64,000 nucleotides of DNA from Natrialba asiatica DSM 12278. GTDB lineage: Archaea > Halobacteriota > Halobacteria > Halobacteriales > Natrialbaceae. Positions within the stretch are counted from its first letter, which is position 1. Each line of letters begins with the position of its first letter. The position numbers and the translations under genes are program-made. The DNA is taken from assembly GCF_000337555.1 (NCBI RefSeq), contig NZ_AOIO01000020.1, positions 1 through 64,000 of the forward strand. Reading direction: 5' to 3'. This document shows positions 1-8,329 of the stretch, piece after piece. The notes beneath the pieces were generated by a model that was not told the origin of the DNA, searched no databases, and saw nothing but the letters and a program-made list of their open reading frames with translations.

Positions 1-82
1 ATCCTCCGCTGTCCGGGCTGACCCGGAAGCGAGCACCCACCCCCGAGTTCGTTCGTTACCGGTTCACGCCCCATCACAATTC

Positions 83-89
83 TTTTATT
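83..89 (+). promoter_or_regulatory. Putative TATA box of the thrS leader transcript
   Basis: The sequence is TTTTATT. A haloarchaeal TATA box is usually centred about 27 nt before the transcript start, which puts the start near position 112-114. That is the beginning of a strong stem-loop and about 170 nt before the thrS ATG. No better TATA candidate is seen closer to the ATG. Transcript start is inferred, not seen. Confidence 0.5.
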
Positions 90-112
90 CAGGTACGGGC
101 TATCCGTAGCCA

Positions 113-175
113 CGATGGTAGGTGTCCGCTTTACACGCCGGGCTTGCGCCCGCTTCTAACTCCCACCTACCGTTC
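113..175 (+). ncRNA. Candidate structured leader or small RNA upstream of thrS
   Basis: An 8-bp inverted repeat, GGTAGGTG at 117-124 and CACCTACC at 164-171, encloses a second stem, CGGGC at 139-143 and GCCCG at 148-152, with the loop TTGC. A third hairpin, GGCTA-TCCG-TAGCC, lies just before it at 98-111. No tRNA T-loop or other known RNA signature is present, so it is not a tRNA. It could be a regulatory leader of thrS or an independent small RNA. The structure is seen in the sequence; the function is inference. Confidence 0.4.
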
Positions 176-285
176 GCTGTGTCGGCGTCGTTCGGCCAGC
201 AAACGGTGACGATAGTTCGCCCGGCGACGGACACGCCACCGGCGTTTTCACAGCGCTCGTACCAACAGTAGCCACACCGACACCC

Positions 286-2250
286 ATGTCAGAATCAGAA
301 CCAGAATCAGAAGCAGATCCCGACGCAGAAGGAATCGTAGTCGTCCTCCCCGACGGCTCAGAACTCGCAGTCGACGCCGATGCAACCGTCGAAGACTGCG
401 CCTACGAAATCGGCCCCGGCCTCGGCCGCGACACCGTCGCCGGCAAACTCGACGGCGACCTCGTCGCCAAGGAAGAACCCGCCTACGACGGCGCTGAACT
501 CGAGATCATCACGGACCAGTCCGACGAGTTCGTCCGCGTCATGCGCCACTCCGCGTCCCACTGTCTCGCCCAGGCGGTCGAACGCCACTACGACGACGTG
601 GACCTCGCCATCGGCCCGCCGACGGACGAGGGCTTTTACTACGACTTCGACAACCTCGATATCGACGAGGACGACCTCCCCGAACTCGAGGCGGAGATGG
701 AGGCCATCATCGACGACGACTACGAGATCGAACGCGAGGAGGTTTCGATCGAAGACGCCGAAGAGCGACTCGCCGACGAGCCGTACAAACTCGAACTGCT
801 CGAGGAGTTGGCCGAGGAGTCAGACACCGTGACGTTCTACAGCCAGGGCGAGTGGGAGGACCTCTGTGCCGGCCCGCACGTCGACTCGACGGGCGAGATC
901 GGTGCGGTGAAACTGCTCGAGATCGCGGGTGCTTACTGGCGCGGCGACGAGGAAAACACGATGCAAACGCGCATCTACGGCACGGCCTTCGAGGACGAGA
1001 GCGACCTCGAAGCGTTCCTCGAACGAAAGGAAGAAGCCGAAGAGCGAGACCACCGCAAGATCGGCAACGAGATGAACCTGTTCTCGATCCAGGACGTGAC
1101 CGGTCCCGGCCTCCCCCTGTATCACCCGCCGGGGAAGACGATCCTGAAAGAACTCGAGGACTTCGTCGAGGCCTTAAACCAGGACGCCGGCTACGACTAC
1201 GTCGAGACGCCCCACGTCTTCAAGACGGATCTCTGGCACCGCTCGGGCCACTACGAGAACTACCAGGACGATATGTTCGTCTTCGACGTCGGCGACGACG
1301 AGTTCGGCCTGAAGCCGATGAACTGTCCCGGCCACGCCGCCATCTTCCAGGACCAGTCCTGGAGCTACCGCGACCTGCCGATCCGGTACGCCGAGAACGG
1401 CAAGGTCTACCGCAAGGAACAGCGCGGTGAACTCTCTGGGCTTTCGCGGGTCTGGGCGTTCACGATCGACGACGGTCACCTGTTCGTCAGACCGGATCAG
1501 ATCGAGGAGGAGGTCGAGCGGATCATCGAGATGATCTTCACCGTCCTCGAGACGTTCGATCTCGACTACGAGGTGTCGCTGGCGACGCGGCCCGAGAAGA
1601 GCGTCGGCAGCGACGAGATCTGGGAGCGAGCCGAATCGACGCTCGAGTCCGTTCTCGAGGAGTCGAAGATGGACTACGAGATCGAGGCGGGCGACGGCGC
1701 GTTCTACGGGCCGAAGATCGACTTCGGGTTCGAGGACGCGATCGGGCGCGTCTGGGACGGGCCGACGGTCCAGTTGGACTTCAACATGCCGGAGCGGTTC
1801 GACCTCTCCTACGTCGGCGAGGACAACGAGGAGCACCGGCCGGTGATGATCCACCGCGGTATCTACGGCAGCTACGAACGGTTCTTCATGGTGCTCATCG
1901 AGCACTACGAGGGTAAGTTCCCGTTCTGGCTCGCGCCCGAGCAGGTTCGCGTGCTGCCTATTTCGGACGACAACCTCGGTTACGCCCATCAGGTCGCAAA
2001 CGAGTTCGACGCGTTCCGCGTCGAGGTCGACGACCGGGATTCGACGCTCGAACGGAAGATCCGCGCGGCCCACGACGACCGGGTTCCCTACCAGATCATC
2101 GTCGGCGACAACGAGGAGGAAGACGAGACCATCGCGGTTCGGGACCGCTTCGAGGACCAGGAGTACGACGTCGAGATCGACGCGTTCCGCGAGCATCTGG
2201 ACGCCGAACGCGACGAAAAGCGGACGGAGCCGGACTTTTTGCAGGACTAA
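286..2250 (+). CDS. thrS: Threonyl-tRNA synthetase (bacterial-type, with editing domain)
   Basis: Class II aminoacyl-tRNA synthetase that charges tRNA-Thr in the cytoplasm. The 654 residues show the full bacterial architecture: a TGS domain (about 17-77), an editing domain with HSASH (H88, H92) and CAGPH (C194, H198), the catalytic core with MNCPGH and DGH, an [11 protein letters not shown] motif 3, and a C-terminal anticodon-binding domain. Haloarchaea use this bacterial-type enzyme rather than the form with an archaeal editing domain. The N-terminal dozen residues are a Ser/Glu/Pro-rich tract encoded by a degenerate 6-bp repeat. The gene stands alone, downstream of a structured leader, and converges on the methyltransferase-like gene that ends at 2334. 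Confidence 0.97.
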   Translation: MSESEPESEADPDAEGIVVVLPDGSELAVDADATVEDCAYEIGPGLGRDTVAGKLDGDLVAKEEPAYDGAELEIITDQSDEFVRVMRHSASHCLAQAVERHYDDVDLAIGPPTDEGFYYDFDNLDIDEDDLPELEAEMEAIIDDDYEIEREEVSIEDAEERLADEPYKLELLEELAEESDTVTFYSQGEWEDLCAGPHVDSTGEIGAVKLLEIAGAYWRGDEENTMQTRIYGTAFEDESDLEAFLERKEEAEERDHRKIGNEMNLFSIQDVTGPGLPLYHPPGKTILKELEDFVEALNQDAGYDYVETPHVFKTDLWHRSGHYENYQDDMFVFDVGDDEFGLKPMNCPGHAAIFQDQSWSYRDLPIRYAENGKVYRKEQRGELSGLSRVWAFTIDDGHLFVRPDQIEEEVERIIEMIFTVLETFDLDYEVSLATRPEKSVGSDEIWERAESTLESVLEESKMDYEIEAGDGAFYGPKIDFGFEDAIGRVWDGPTVQLDFNMPERFDLSYVGEDNEEHRPVMIHRGIYGSYERFFMVLIEHYEGKFPFWLAPEQVRVLPISDDNLGYAHQVANEFDAFRVEVDDRDSTLERKIRAAHDDRVPYQIIVGDNEEEDETIAVRDRFEDQEYDVEIDAFREHLDAERDEKRTEPDFLQD

Positions 2251-2255
2251 CGGCT

Positions 2256-2326
2256 GTCGTCTGCTGTCCGCTGTCTGCTGTCCATCATCTGTCTCCCATC
2301 TGTAATCTACCGTCTGCCGTAACCGG
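2256..2326. repeat. Degenerate CTGTC-rich short repeat between convergent genes
   Basis: The 3' flank of thrS is a run of related units of the form CTGTCNN, CTGCTGTCC and ATCTGTCTCCC. It fills nearly the whole 84-bp gap between two convergent genes. It resembles the other degenerate short-period repeats in this window. It has no coding sense that I can see. Confidence 0.4.
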
Positions 2327-2333
2327 TACGTCG

Positions 2334-2948
2334 TTAGTCTCCTGCGGACGGGCTACTCTCTCGACCACCGGTGAGCGCGCGAACCGTCCGCGTGCCGACG
2401 AACCGCGGCGTTCGAGCTGCATAGTGGGTGTAGGCGTCGCCGTACTCCTCGCGTAGCCACGGCTCTTCGGCGATCGGCAGCACGAGCCACCAGCCGAGAT
2501 AGACCGTACAGATCGCAGCGACCAACGTCGAGTTCGCAACCAGCGCGAAGCCGACGGTTGCGACGATGTAGCCGACGTACTGCGGGTTCCGAGAGTAGCG
2601 GTACCAGCCGCCGGTTCGCAGTTCGCCCTCGAGTCCCTTCGTTTCCTCGACGCCGAGGTCCAGACCGGCCGCGATGGCGACGGCGTACCCCGCGACGAAC
2701 AGCGCCGCGCCGACGGCGAGCGAGGGAACTCGCGGCAGTCCGAGGCTGTTCCAGTCCAGATAGACGAGCGCAAGCATCACACCATTGAGCGCGTGCGACA
2801 GACCCCAGTGGACGTAGTACTGCCAGCTTCGCTCGCCCGGCGGCCAGTAGTTCGCGAACCCGAGCGCGCTGGCGACGACCCCTGCCAGATTGCTCAGACT
2901 AACGGCGAGTCCGACTACGAATACCGCGGCAGTCACCGTCTCACTCAT
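2334..2948 (-). CDS. Isoprenylcysteine carboxyl methyltransferase/PEMT-like integral membrane protein
   Basis: The 204-residue protein has four or five hydrophobic segments and a C-terminal signature typical of the ICMT/phospholipid-methyltransferase superfamily: YSRNPQYVG (SAM-binding region) followed by EEPWLREEYGDAY. Family members are membrane SAM-dependent methyltransferases acting on isoprenylcysteine, phospholipids or other small hydrophobic substrates. The true substrate here cannot be told from sequence. The gene is alone, convergent with thrS, and its start faces the bat-type regulator on the other strand across about 226 bp. Confidence 0.75.
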   Translation of the reverse strand: MSETVTAAVFVVGLAVSLSNLAGVVASALGFANYWPPGERSWQYYVHWGLSHALNGVMLALVYLDWNSLGLPRVPSLAVGAALFVAGYAVAIAAGLDLGVEETKGLEGELRTGGWYRYSRNPQYVGYIVATVGFALVANSTLVAAICTVYLGWWLVLPIAEEPWLREEYGDAYTHYAARTPRFVGTRTVRALTGGRESSPSAGD

Positions 2949-3136
2949 CGGTGACCCTCCAGTTCCCTCAATTTACACTTGTGTCCGTGTTGCCCTCTCC
3001 TGCGGTCGAGTTGCGTCCTCGTCACGAGTTCAGGTCGCCTGCAGTGGGCACATTCAGTTCGGTGGCGTTGTCGGCAGTGCATATCGGATAGTCGTCGCTT
3101 GTACCCCCTGTGCGTTTTCGCGGACGGACTAGCGAA

Positions 3137-3143
3137 TTTATAT
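3137..3143 (+). promoter_or_regulatory. TATA box of the bat-type regulator
   Basis: TTTATAT lies 32 nt before the ATG at 3175. It overlaps an earlier in-frame ATG at 3142, which therefore sits upstream of the expected transcript start. This is why the later start was chosen. Confidence 0.6.
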
Positions 3144-3174
3144 GTGCGCGCCAGCCAGTCGTCACGAAGAAGCG

Positions 3175-3879
3175 ATGAAGTACCTCGATGTCCGGCTGTC
3201 CCAACCCGACTGGATGCTCCATCCGATGCAGCGATTTATCCGCGATGGCGAGGCAGTTCGGTACGAGGAACTTCGCGCCTGGAACATCGCCGGTGCCGAG
3301 GGCGTCGAATACGAACTGTTCTACGCCGACGCCGACCGCGAACCCTACGAGGCCGCACTCGAGCAGGCCGACTCGGTCCGCTGGTACGATCTTACGCCGG
3401 TCGACGACGACTCGTTTTATCTCTACCTCTGTCAGGAAACCCGCGAGGAGGATATCCGCTGGCGCGAGGCGTTTACGACCCTGAATCTCGTCGTCGTTCC
3501 GCCAATCGTCTACGATTCCACAGCCGCCTTCGCGATGACCATCGTCGGAACCGGCGAAAACCTCCAGGCGATGATCGATGGGCTTCCCGACGAGATCGAC
3601 GTTACCGTCCGCCAGATTGGGGAGTACAACCGCCGATACGCGCCACTGACCGGCGATCTCACCGATCGGCAACTCGAGGCCGTCGCCACCGCAGCCGACA
3701 TCGGCTACTTCGACGTTCCTCGCGACGCCGGCGTGGACGACGTTGCGGCCGAACTCGACTGTGCATCGAGTACCGCTGCAACGCTTCTGCAGAAAGCACA
3801 GTCCCGCGTGATGCGCCGGCTGGCTCGACGCGACGGCCATCGTCACGACGGCATCACGTCGACGGTCCAGTCGAACTAA
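3175..3879 (+). CDS. Bat-type helix-turn-helix transcriptional regulator
   Basis: A 234-residue putative DNA-binding protein of the bacterio-opsin activator type. Its C-terminal 60 residues (LTDRQLEAVATAADIGYFDVPR and onward, ending in a Leu/Arg-rich helix) are the HTH_10 domain. The N-terminal part, about 1-170, is the usual sensor-like region of these proteins without a recognised ligand site. Haloarchaea carry many of these, and target genes cannot be predicted. The start at MKYLDVRLS fits the TATA box at 3137. Next downstream, on the same strand, is gfcR. Confidence 0.85.
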   Translation: MKYLDVRLSQPDWMLHPMQRFIRDGEAVRYEELRAWNIAGAEGVEYELFYADADREPYEAALEQADSVRWYDLTPVDDDSFYLYLCQETREEDIRWREAFTTLNLVVVPPIVYDSTAAFAMTIVGTGENLQAMIDGLPDEIDVTVRQIGEYNRRYAPLTGDLTDRQLEAVATAADIGYFDVPRDAGVDDVAAELDCASSTAATLLQKAQSRVMRRLARRDGHRHDGITSTVQSN

Positions 3880-3894
3880 CCGCTGATCGCACTA

Positions 3895-3943
3895 CCCACA
3901 TACGTGGGATGTCCCTGCAGCACGGAGATCGAAATCCACATAC
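3895..3943 (+). promoter_or_regulatory. Candidate operator sites in the gfcR promoter
   Basis: A palindrome CCCAC-ATAC-GTGGG sits at 3895-3908. Its half, CCACATAC, recurs exactly 40 bp later at 3936-3943, where it overlaps the place a TATA box would sit for a leaderless start at 3966. The arrangement suggests that a regulator, possibly GfcR itself, controls the promoter. The repeats are seen; the regulator is inferred. Confidence 0.45.
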
Positions 3944-3965
3944 TTGCGGAATCGTGCATACCAGT

Positions 3966-4676
3966 ATGAACAGAGCAGAAAAGGCTGCCCTCCAGTTGCG
4001 GGCCGTCGACGTACTGCGGATGCTGAAGGAGACGCGAACCTACGACGAACTCGCCGAGACGACCGGGCTTCCGGCCGGCGACCTCAATCGCTACGTCAAC
4101 GGCCACGTTCTTCCCGGCACCGAACGCGCTCGTGAAGTCGTCGAAGATATCGGCCGCGAGGCCCTCGCCGCCGAACTCGATGCGCGCATTCGCGTCGACG
4201 ACGAGGGCTACGTCGACAACTCCGGCACCGTCTTCGATCAATCGTTTCTGGACCTCGTCGCACCAGTCGTCGCGAACGCCTTCGAGTTCGATCGGCCGGA
4301 TGTCGTCCTGACCGCCGCAACGGACGGAATCACGCTCGCCGCGTCGCTCGCGAGTTACTACGGCACGCGGTGTGCCTACGCGAAAAAGAGCAAAGAGACC
4401 GCAGTCGAGGAGTTCATCGAGGCGCGCCAGCGCCTACAGTCGGGCATCGAACTCACCTACTACCTCCCCGCCGCGGCTATCGACGCCGGCGAGTCGGTGC
4501 TGGTCGTCGACGACCTCATCCGCTCGGGTGAGACACAGGAACTCTTGCTCGATATCGTCGGGACGTCCGAAGCGGAGGTCGCCGGCGTTTTCGCGCTCAT
4601 CGCCGCCGGCGAGGACGGGATTCACCGCGCTCGCGACCGGACGGATGCACCGGTTGGCTCGCTAACCTCGGTCTAG
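3966..4676 (+). CDS. gfcR: GfcR-type transcriptional regulator (HTH plus phosphoribosyltransferase-like domain)
   Basis: The 236-residue protein joins an N-terminal helix-turn-helix (about 15-50, TYDELAETTGLPAGDLNRYV) to a type I phosphoribosyltransferase fold. The fold has a PRPP-loop-like VLVVDDLIRSGET near residue 178. In Haloferax this family, GfcR, regulates sugar degradation genes, with the PRTase domain thought to serve as ligand sensor. The start at MNRAEKAALQLRAV is the first ATG after the expected promoter; the reading frame is open far upstream but that part has no protein-like character. Paired candidate operators lie just upstream. Confidence 0.88.
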   Translation: MNRAEKAALQLRAVDVLRMLKETRTYDELAETTGLPAGDLNRYVNGHVLPGTERAREVVEDIGREALAAELDARIRVDDEGYVDNSGTVFDQSFLDLVAPVVANAFEFDRPDVVLTAATDGITLAASLASYYGTRCAYAKKSKETAVEEFIEARQRLQSGIELTYYLPAAAIDAGESVLVVDDLIRSGETQELLLDIVGTSEAEVAGVFALIAAGEDGIHRARDRTDAPVGSLTSV

Positions 4677-4895
4677 CTGTTCTCCACGGCAGGCACACCT
4701 CCCGAGCGGATCGCGCCGACCGCCCAGTTTGGAGGGACTGCTGATCGATGGGTGATGGCGGCCACTCACACCTCTAGTAGGTCTCGATGCTGCCGAAGAT
4801 CCATCTCGTCGTTCTGTCTGTGTCGTGTCCGTCTGTGTTCATGACGAAACCGCACCAGCGGCGGTATTGCAGCCAGCGGTGGGCGACCCGGGTCG

Positions 4896-5330
4896 CTATC
4901 GAACGATCGTCACCGGAACCGAAGAGCGCCGGGCGACGTTTTCCGCTACGCTTCCCAGCAAGATTCGACTCGCGCCCGTCCGGCCGTGACTCCCGATCGT
5001 GATGTGATCGACATCGTGTTCGTCCGCGTACGTGACGATCGATCGCGAGATGCCGCCGACGACGCGGTCCGTCTCGATTTCGCAGCCGAACTCGGCCGCC
5101 TCCTCGCGCGTCTGCTCGAGTAGCGCATCGGCTCGCTGTTCGTGCTGGGTCTGAATCTCCTCGTAATTTGCCACCGCGCCGCCCTCGATTCCCGTCGCCG
5201 CGTAGAAGTCGCCCGGATCGATGACGTGTAACGCCGTGATCGTCGCGTCCGGGTACTCCCGGCAGGTGAACTCGAGCGCGTCAGTTGAACGGTCCGAGTC
5301 GTCGACCGGGACGAGAACGTGACGTGGCAT
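4896..5330 (-). CDS. Universal stress protein, UspA family
   Basis: A single-domain UspA protein of 144 residues. It begins VLVPVDDSD and ends with the ATP-binding signature GSHGRTGASRILLGSVAENVARRSSVPVTIV, written here only in part as G-S-H-G-R-T-G and the following G-S-V-A-E-N. This suggests an ATP-binding Usp. These proteins act in stress responses as small cytoplasmic dimers. The start at MPRHVLV (5330) was chosen over an ATG seven codons upstream because a TATA-like CTTAAC is centred 27 nt before it, as expected for a leaderless mRNA. Nothing indicates an operon. Confidence 0.9.
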   Translation of the reverse strand: MPRHVLVPVDDSDRSTDALEFTCREYPDATITALHVIDPGDFYAATGIEGGAVANYEEIQTQHEQRADALLEQTREEAAEFGCEIETDRVVGGISRSIVTYADEHDVDHITIGSHGRTGASRILLGSVAENVARRSSVPVTIVR

Positions 5331-5354
5331 GCCTTCCGCTACGACGAGCATCGA

Positions 5355-5360
5355 GTTAAG
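5355..5360 (-). promoter_or_regulatory. TATA-like box of the uspA gene
   Basis: CTTAAC on the minus strand is centred 27 nt before the ATG at 5330. This supports a leaderless transcript and decides the start codon. Confidence 0.5.
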
Positions 5361-5516
5361 TTTCAGCCCGTCATACTGGTGCCGTCGCGTCGGTCTCCTC
5401 GCTTGGACGCGTACGGTGGTCGAATGAGGTGCATCGAAACGGCATCGGCTCGCCGAGAAGCGTCACGAGAGAACATGAATCGACGCCGCCGAGTGCGGCG
5501 AGTCTGTGCGTGCCGA

Positions 5517-6107
5517 TTACTTCGCGCGGCCCTGTCCGCCGGTGTTCGACGGACGGACCTTCTCGGCACCCTTGCCGCGGTTGTTGAGACCGCGGTTGTC
5601 CTTGCCCGCGTTGGTGAGACCGCGGAAAGCACGGTTCGTGTGGGAGTCGTCACAGATCCAGTTGAGATCGTCGTCGTTCTCGATTGCGGGGTGGTTCGGA
5701 TCGACGAGGATCACTTCGAACCACTTCTGACTGCCGTCTTCACCGACCCAGTAGCTGTTGAGCACGCGCATGTTGGGGTACTTTCGAGAGACGCGCTCTT
5801 CGCCGATGCGCTGGATGTTCTTGCGCCGTCCGATGCGGTTGACACCCTGGCGCTTGGAGCGACGACCGGCCGTAAAGCGCTGCTTGCGGGCGGTCCCTTT
5901 GCGAACCGACACGCGGGTCATGATGATACCCTGCTTTGCCTTGTAGCCGAGTTCACGGGCCTTGTCGAGCCGCGTTGGCCGTTCGATGCGCTCGATTGCG
6001 CCCTGATCGCGCCACTCTTGCTTTCGCTGCCATTGCAGTTCCCCGAGTTTACCGTCGTCGGGGTCCTTCCACGCGTCCTTGATGTGGGAATAGAAGCTCT
6101 TTGCCAT
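5517..6107 (-). CDS. rpl15e: 50S ribosomal protein L15e
   Basis: Archaeal/eukaryotic-type large-subunit protein of 196 residues. It is highly basic for a haloarchaeal protein and is recognised across its length, for example GKLGELQWQRKQEWRDQGAIER, here cited by its key stretch QWQRKQEWR, then GRRSKRQGVNRIGRRK and DDSHTNRAFRGLTNAG. The start is MAKSFYSHIKDAWK at 6107; a further ATG three codons upstream is less likely. The gene is monocistronic, and its leader contains a perfect 6-bp stem right before the start codon. Confidence 0.97.
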   Translation of the reverse strand: MAKSFYSHIKDAWKDPDDGKLGELQWQRKQEWRDQGAIERIERPTRLDKARELGYKAKQGIIMTRVSVRKGTARKQRFTAGRRSKRQGVNRIGRRKNIQRIGEERVSRKYPNMRVLNSYWVGEDGSQKWFEVILVDPNHPAIENDDDLNWICDDSHTNRAFRGLTNAGKDNRGLNNRGKGAEKVRPSNTGGQGRAK

Positions 6108-6112
6108 TGTAT

Positions 6113-6128
6113 TCACCGCGGGCGGTGA
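6113..6128 (-). promoter_or_regulatory. Hairpin at the rpl15e start codon
   Basis: TCACCG-CCCG-CGGTGA, a 6-bp stem with a 4-nt loop, ends six bases before the ATG. The nearest good TATA box (6251-6259) implies a leader of about 120 nt, long for a haloarchaeal mRNA. The hairpin could regulate translation, perhaps by ribosomal-protein feedback. That role is inferred. Confidence 0.4.
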
Positions 6129-6250
6129 TGGTTCAACCCGGCGAGGACGATTCCCCGCGGATCACATTCCGTCCTGTGGCGGCGTCGTGCCGGACAGGTG
6201 CCCGCTGGTGCCCGCGGCCCAGCGAGTTATGGTACTCTATCCAATTCCCG

Positions 6251-6259
6251 AGTATAAGG
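6251..6259 (-). promoter_or_regulatory. TATA box of rpl15e
   Basis: CCTTATACT on the minus strand. It predicts a transcript start near 6228 and therefore a 5' leader of roughly 120 nt before the rpl15e ATG. Confidence 0.45.
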
Positions 6260-6298
6260 GCTTCGAAGCGTTTCGAGTGTAACGAGCCCGTTGCCCCG

Positions 6299-6493
6299 TC
6301 AGGTTTGCTCGATCACGTCGTACTCTTGGGAGAGGTCGTACCACAGTTGGTTGATCGACTGCATCGATTCGAGTTCGTCCAGCCGATCGTGGAGCTGTTC
6401 GGCCTCTTCTTCGGAGGCCGTTCCCACGTACACCGCCTCGTCGATGATCGTTTCGAGCACATCCTTCTGATACTCGAGTGCTGTCTCGGACAT
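6299..6493 (-). CDS. Small acidic protein of unknown function
   Basis: A 64-residue protein starting MSETALEYQKDVLETIIDEA, predicted largely helical and acidic, with a coiled-coil-like middle (EEEAEQLHDRLDELESMQSI). It looks like a small conserved haloarchaeal protein, but I do not recognise the family. The start was chosen because a TATATAGCTATC-like box at 6521-6530 predicts transcription beginning at about 6499, just before this ATG. Earlier in-frame ATGs fall at or before that point. It lies upstream of rpl15e on the same strand but has its own promoter. Confidence 0.65.
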   Translation of the reverse strand: MSETALEYQKDVLETIIDEAVYVGTASEEEAEQLHDRLDELESMQSINQLWYDLSQEYDVIEQT

Positions 6494-6538
6494 CCTGATT
6501 ACTGCCATGCGATTAGTCCTGATAGCTATAGACTGCAC

Positions 6539-7127
6539 TAGGATCGTTGCTCGCTGGATAACGTCCAGCTAATCGGGACGAACGGCAAGAAGATACGTCA
6601 CGCTCGACCGCTTAACCTGGACCTGCGTCCCGCGTTCCTCGCACGGACGCTCCCACTCCTGGAACCGTCTTCCACACTGTGCAGTCGCAGTTTGCGTGAG
6701 ACGAACAGTTGTATACACGAAACGGGTCGCGGATCGGCAGCCAGATTGTCGCTGCTGGCCGTTCTCCATCCGGCACGCGTCGGTTCTCGCGATCGTGATG
6801 AACCCCTAACAGCTCGTCGAAAGGTGTGATGGCGTTTGTCATCGCCCCCGATGGCCGTCTCTCACGGAACGGACCAATTCGGCAGGCTCGTCCGCGGACG
6901 AATCGACGGGCGGTGTCGCGACTGGACGGCGATTCCACCGGCGTGGGAGCGACGGGTTTTGTCGGCGGAATCGGCCTCCCCGCGATCCCGTCACGCGTGA
7001 TACGACATCCCCTTCAAGACTGCACACGATCCTCGTCCGACTGTCTCTCCGGCCCGGTTGTCGTACTCCGGTGACTACCGGCACTATCCAAACCGAGTTA
7101 AAGCGAGCCTCAGCGACCGGAACCGAA
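6539..7127. other. Gene-poor interval between a small ORF and rio2
   Basis: About 590 bp with several overlapping ORFs on both strands (for example 6612-6938 minus and 6826-7074 plus). Their translations have the Arg/Ser/Pro-rich composition of antisense noise and lack haloarchaeal acidic character. I see no RNA gene or clear repeat. It may hold a decayed gene or a long regulatory region; nothing can be assigned. Confidence 0.5.
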
Positions 7128-7144
7128 CGCTGAGAGAGTCAGCG
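7128..7144 (-). terminator. Hairpin directly after the rio2 stop codon
   Basis: CGCTGA-CTCTC-TCAGCG forms a 6-bp stem with a 5-nt loop and abuts the rio2 TAG. There is no long U-run after it. It may mark transcript end or protect the 3' end. Confidence 0.35.
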
Positions 7145-8047
7145 CTACTCGCGAATCGTCTCGAACGACCCCGAAGCGATCTCCGCTGCCACCGCGTCGC
7201 TGTCGAGTTCATCCGAAACCTGCTGTGGGTACTTTCGACGGAAGTACCCCACGGCGTTCTGAAGATCTCGTCGGAGGAACTCGTCGGCGTTTTCGTGATC
7301 GGTCGGGACGGCCTGCGGCCAGTCGAAGATAGTGACGCCGTCTTCGTCGAGAAAGACGTTGTACTCGCTCATGTCCGCATGGACGTAGCCGGTTTCGTAC
7401 GCGCGAGCGATTTCGGAGATGAGCAGATCGAGGACGCCAAGAACCTGGTCGGCTTCGAGTTTCGTCCGCGAAAGTTCGACGCCGTCCATCTTTTCCATGA
7501 CGATGGCGTGGCGATTCTGGTCGATCGGTTGGGGAACCGCAACGTCCGGGTAGAGGTCTTCGAGGATGTCGTGTTCGCGTTCGGCGGCCTTTCGAGCGGT
7601 GTACATCCAGGAGACGTGTTCGTTGTCCGAGGTGTAATCGCGTTCCTTGTGGACCTCTCGAAAGTTCGTATACCCCTCACGGTGATATTTCAACGCGAGA
7701 GGCTTGTACGACCGAACTTCGTACACGTCGCTTTCCTTGCCGACGCCGAGCGGTGAGCCGAACTCCGAGATCGTATCGCGCTCGACGAGCGCTCGGAGTG
7801 CGAGGGTGTCGTACCCCTCGAACTGGAGGGTGTATCCCTCGTACTGGATGGTTTTTTTCTCGATGAGGCCACGTTTGAGACACCGTTCGAGTCGGTACGT
7901 TACTTCTTCGTCGGTCAGGCTGGCGAATTTCGGGAGTTTCTCGCGTTGTACCCACTCGGAGAAGCGCATTCCCTGTTCGACCCCCGAAAGGAGATAGAAA
8001 TCCTGCTCTTCGAGTTCCGGCAGTAATTCGGCGACGTTCCGCACCAT
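7145..8047 (-). CDS. rio2: RIO-type serine/threonine protein kinase Rio2
   Basis: The 300-residue protein has an N-terminal winged helix (about 1-90) followed by the RIO kinase fold. It shows the glycine-rich loop GVGKESDVY (101-109), ATP-binding Lys120, the catalytic loop HADMSEYN (D225, N230) and the metal-binding D242 in IFDWPQ. Family members are atypical kinases/ATPases needed for small-subunit ribosome maturation. A TATA-like box about 27 nt before the ATG supports a leaderless start at MVRNVAELL. The gene is monocistronic, with a hairpin at its stop codon. Confidence 0.95.
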   Translation of the reverse strand: MVRNVAELLPELEEQDFYLLSGVEQGMRFSEWVQREKLPKFASLTDEEVTYRLERCLKRGLIEKKTIQYEGYTLQFEGYDTLALRALVERDTISEFGSPLGVGKESDVYEVRSYKPLALKYHREGYTNFREVHKERDYTSDNEHVSWMYTARKAAEREHDILEDLYPDVAVPQPIDQNRHAIVMEKMDGVELSRTKLEADQVLGVLDLLISEIARAYETGYVHADMSEYNVFLDEDGVTIFDWPQAVPTDHENADEFLRRDLQNAVGYFRRKYPQQVSDELDSDAVAAEIASGSFETIRE

Positions 8048-8268
8048 GGACCGGGATACCCGCCGTGCACGTAAAAACGTCGTGACGCTGGTTTGGGTTG
8101 GGTGGTTCGACGCGTGTTGTGCTTTTACGAGAGCTGGTTCGTGTTGGTGCCGTCTGTGCGGTCAGTCGCAAGCGAATCTGTGGTTTCTGACGCTCAGTAA
8201 ACAGGATCGGTATAACTCGTATAGGGGGATACAGAACCGGATTCAGGAACCGCCCTAACTGTGCGTAA

Positions 8269-8294
8269 AACGATCTCGCTCATCACGGATCGTT
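8269..8294 (-). terminator. Inverted repeat downstream of the response regulator gene
   Basis: AACGATC and GATCGTT are separated by 12 nt and, reading in the direction of transcription, are followed by TTTAC, so a short U-run ends the stem. It lies about 36 nt past the response regulator stop. It fits an intrinsic-like archaeal terminator. Confidence 0.4.
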
Positions 8295-8329
8295 CTCAAA
8301 GACCCGTATAACGCGTTTCAGTAGCAGAC

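Noticed and set aside
113-175. tRNA gene in the thrS leader
   Set aside because: The stem-loop has no T-arm GTTCGA-like loop, no D-arm and no anticodon arm of correct size.
3142-3174. Earlier ATG for the bat-type regulator
   Set aside because: The ATG at 3142 lies within the TATA box and upstream of the expected transcript start.
6612-6938. Minus-strand ORF in the 6.5-7.1 kb gap
   Set aside because: Composition and codon pattern are not haloarchaeal; no family resemblance; overlaps other equally poor ORFs.
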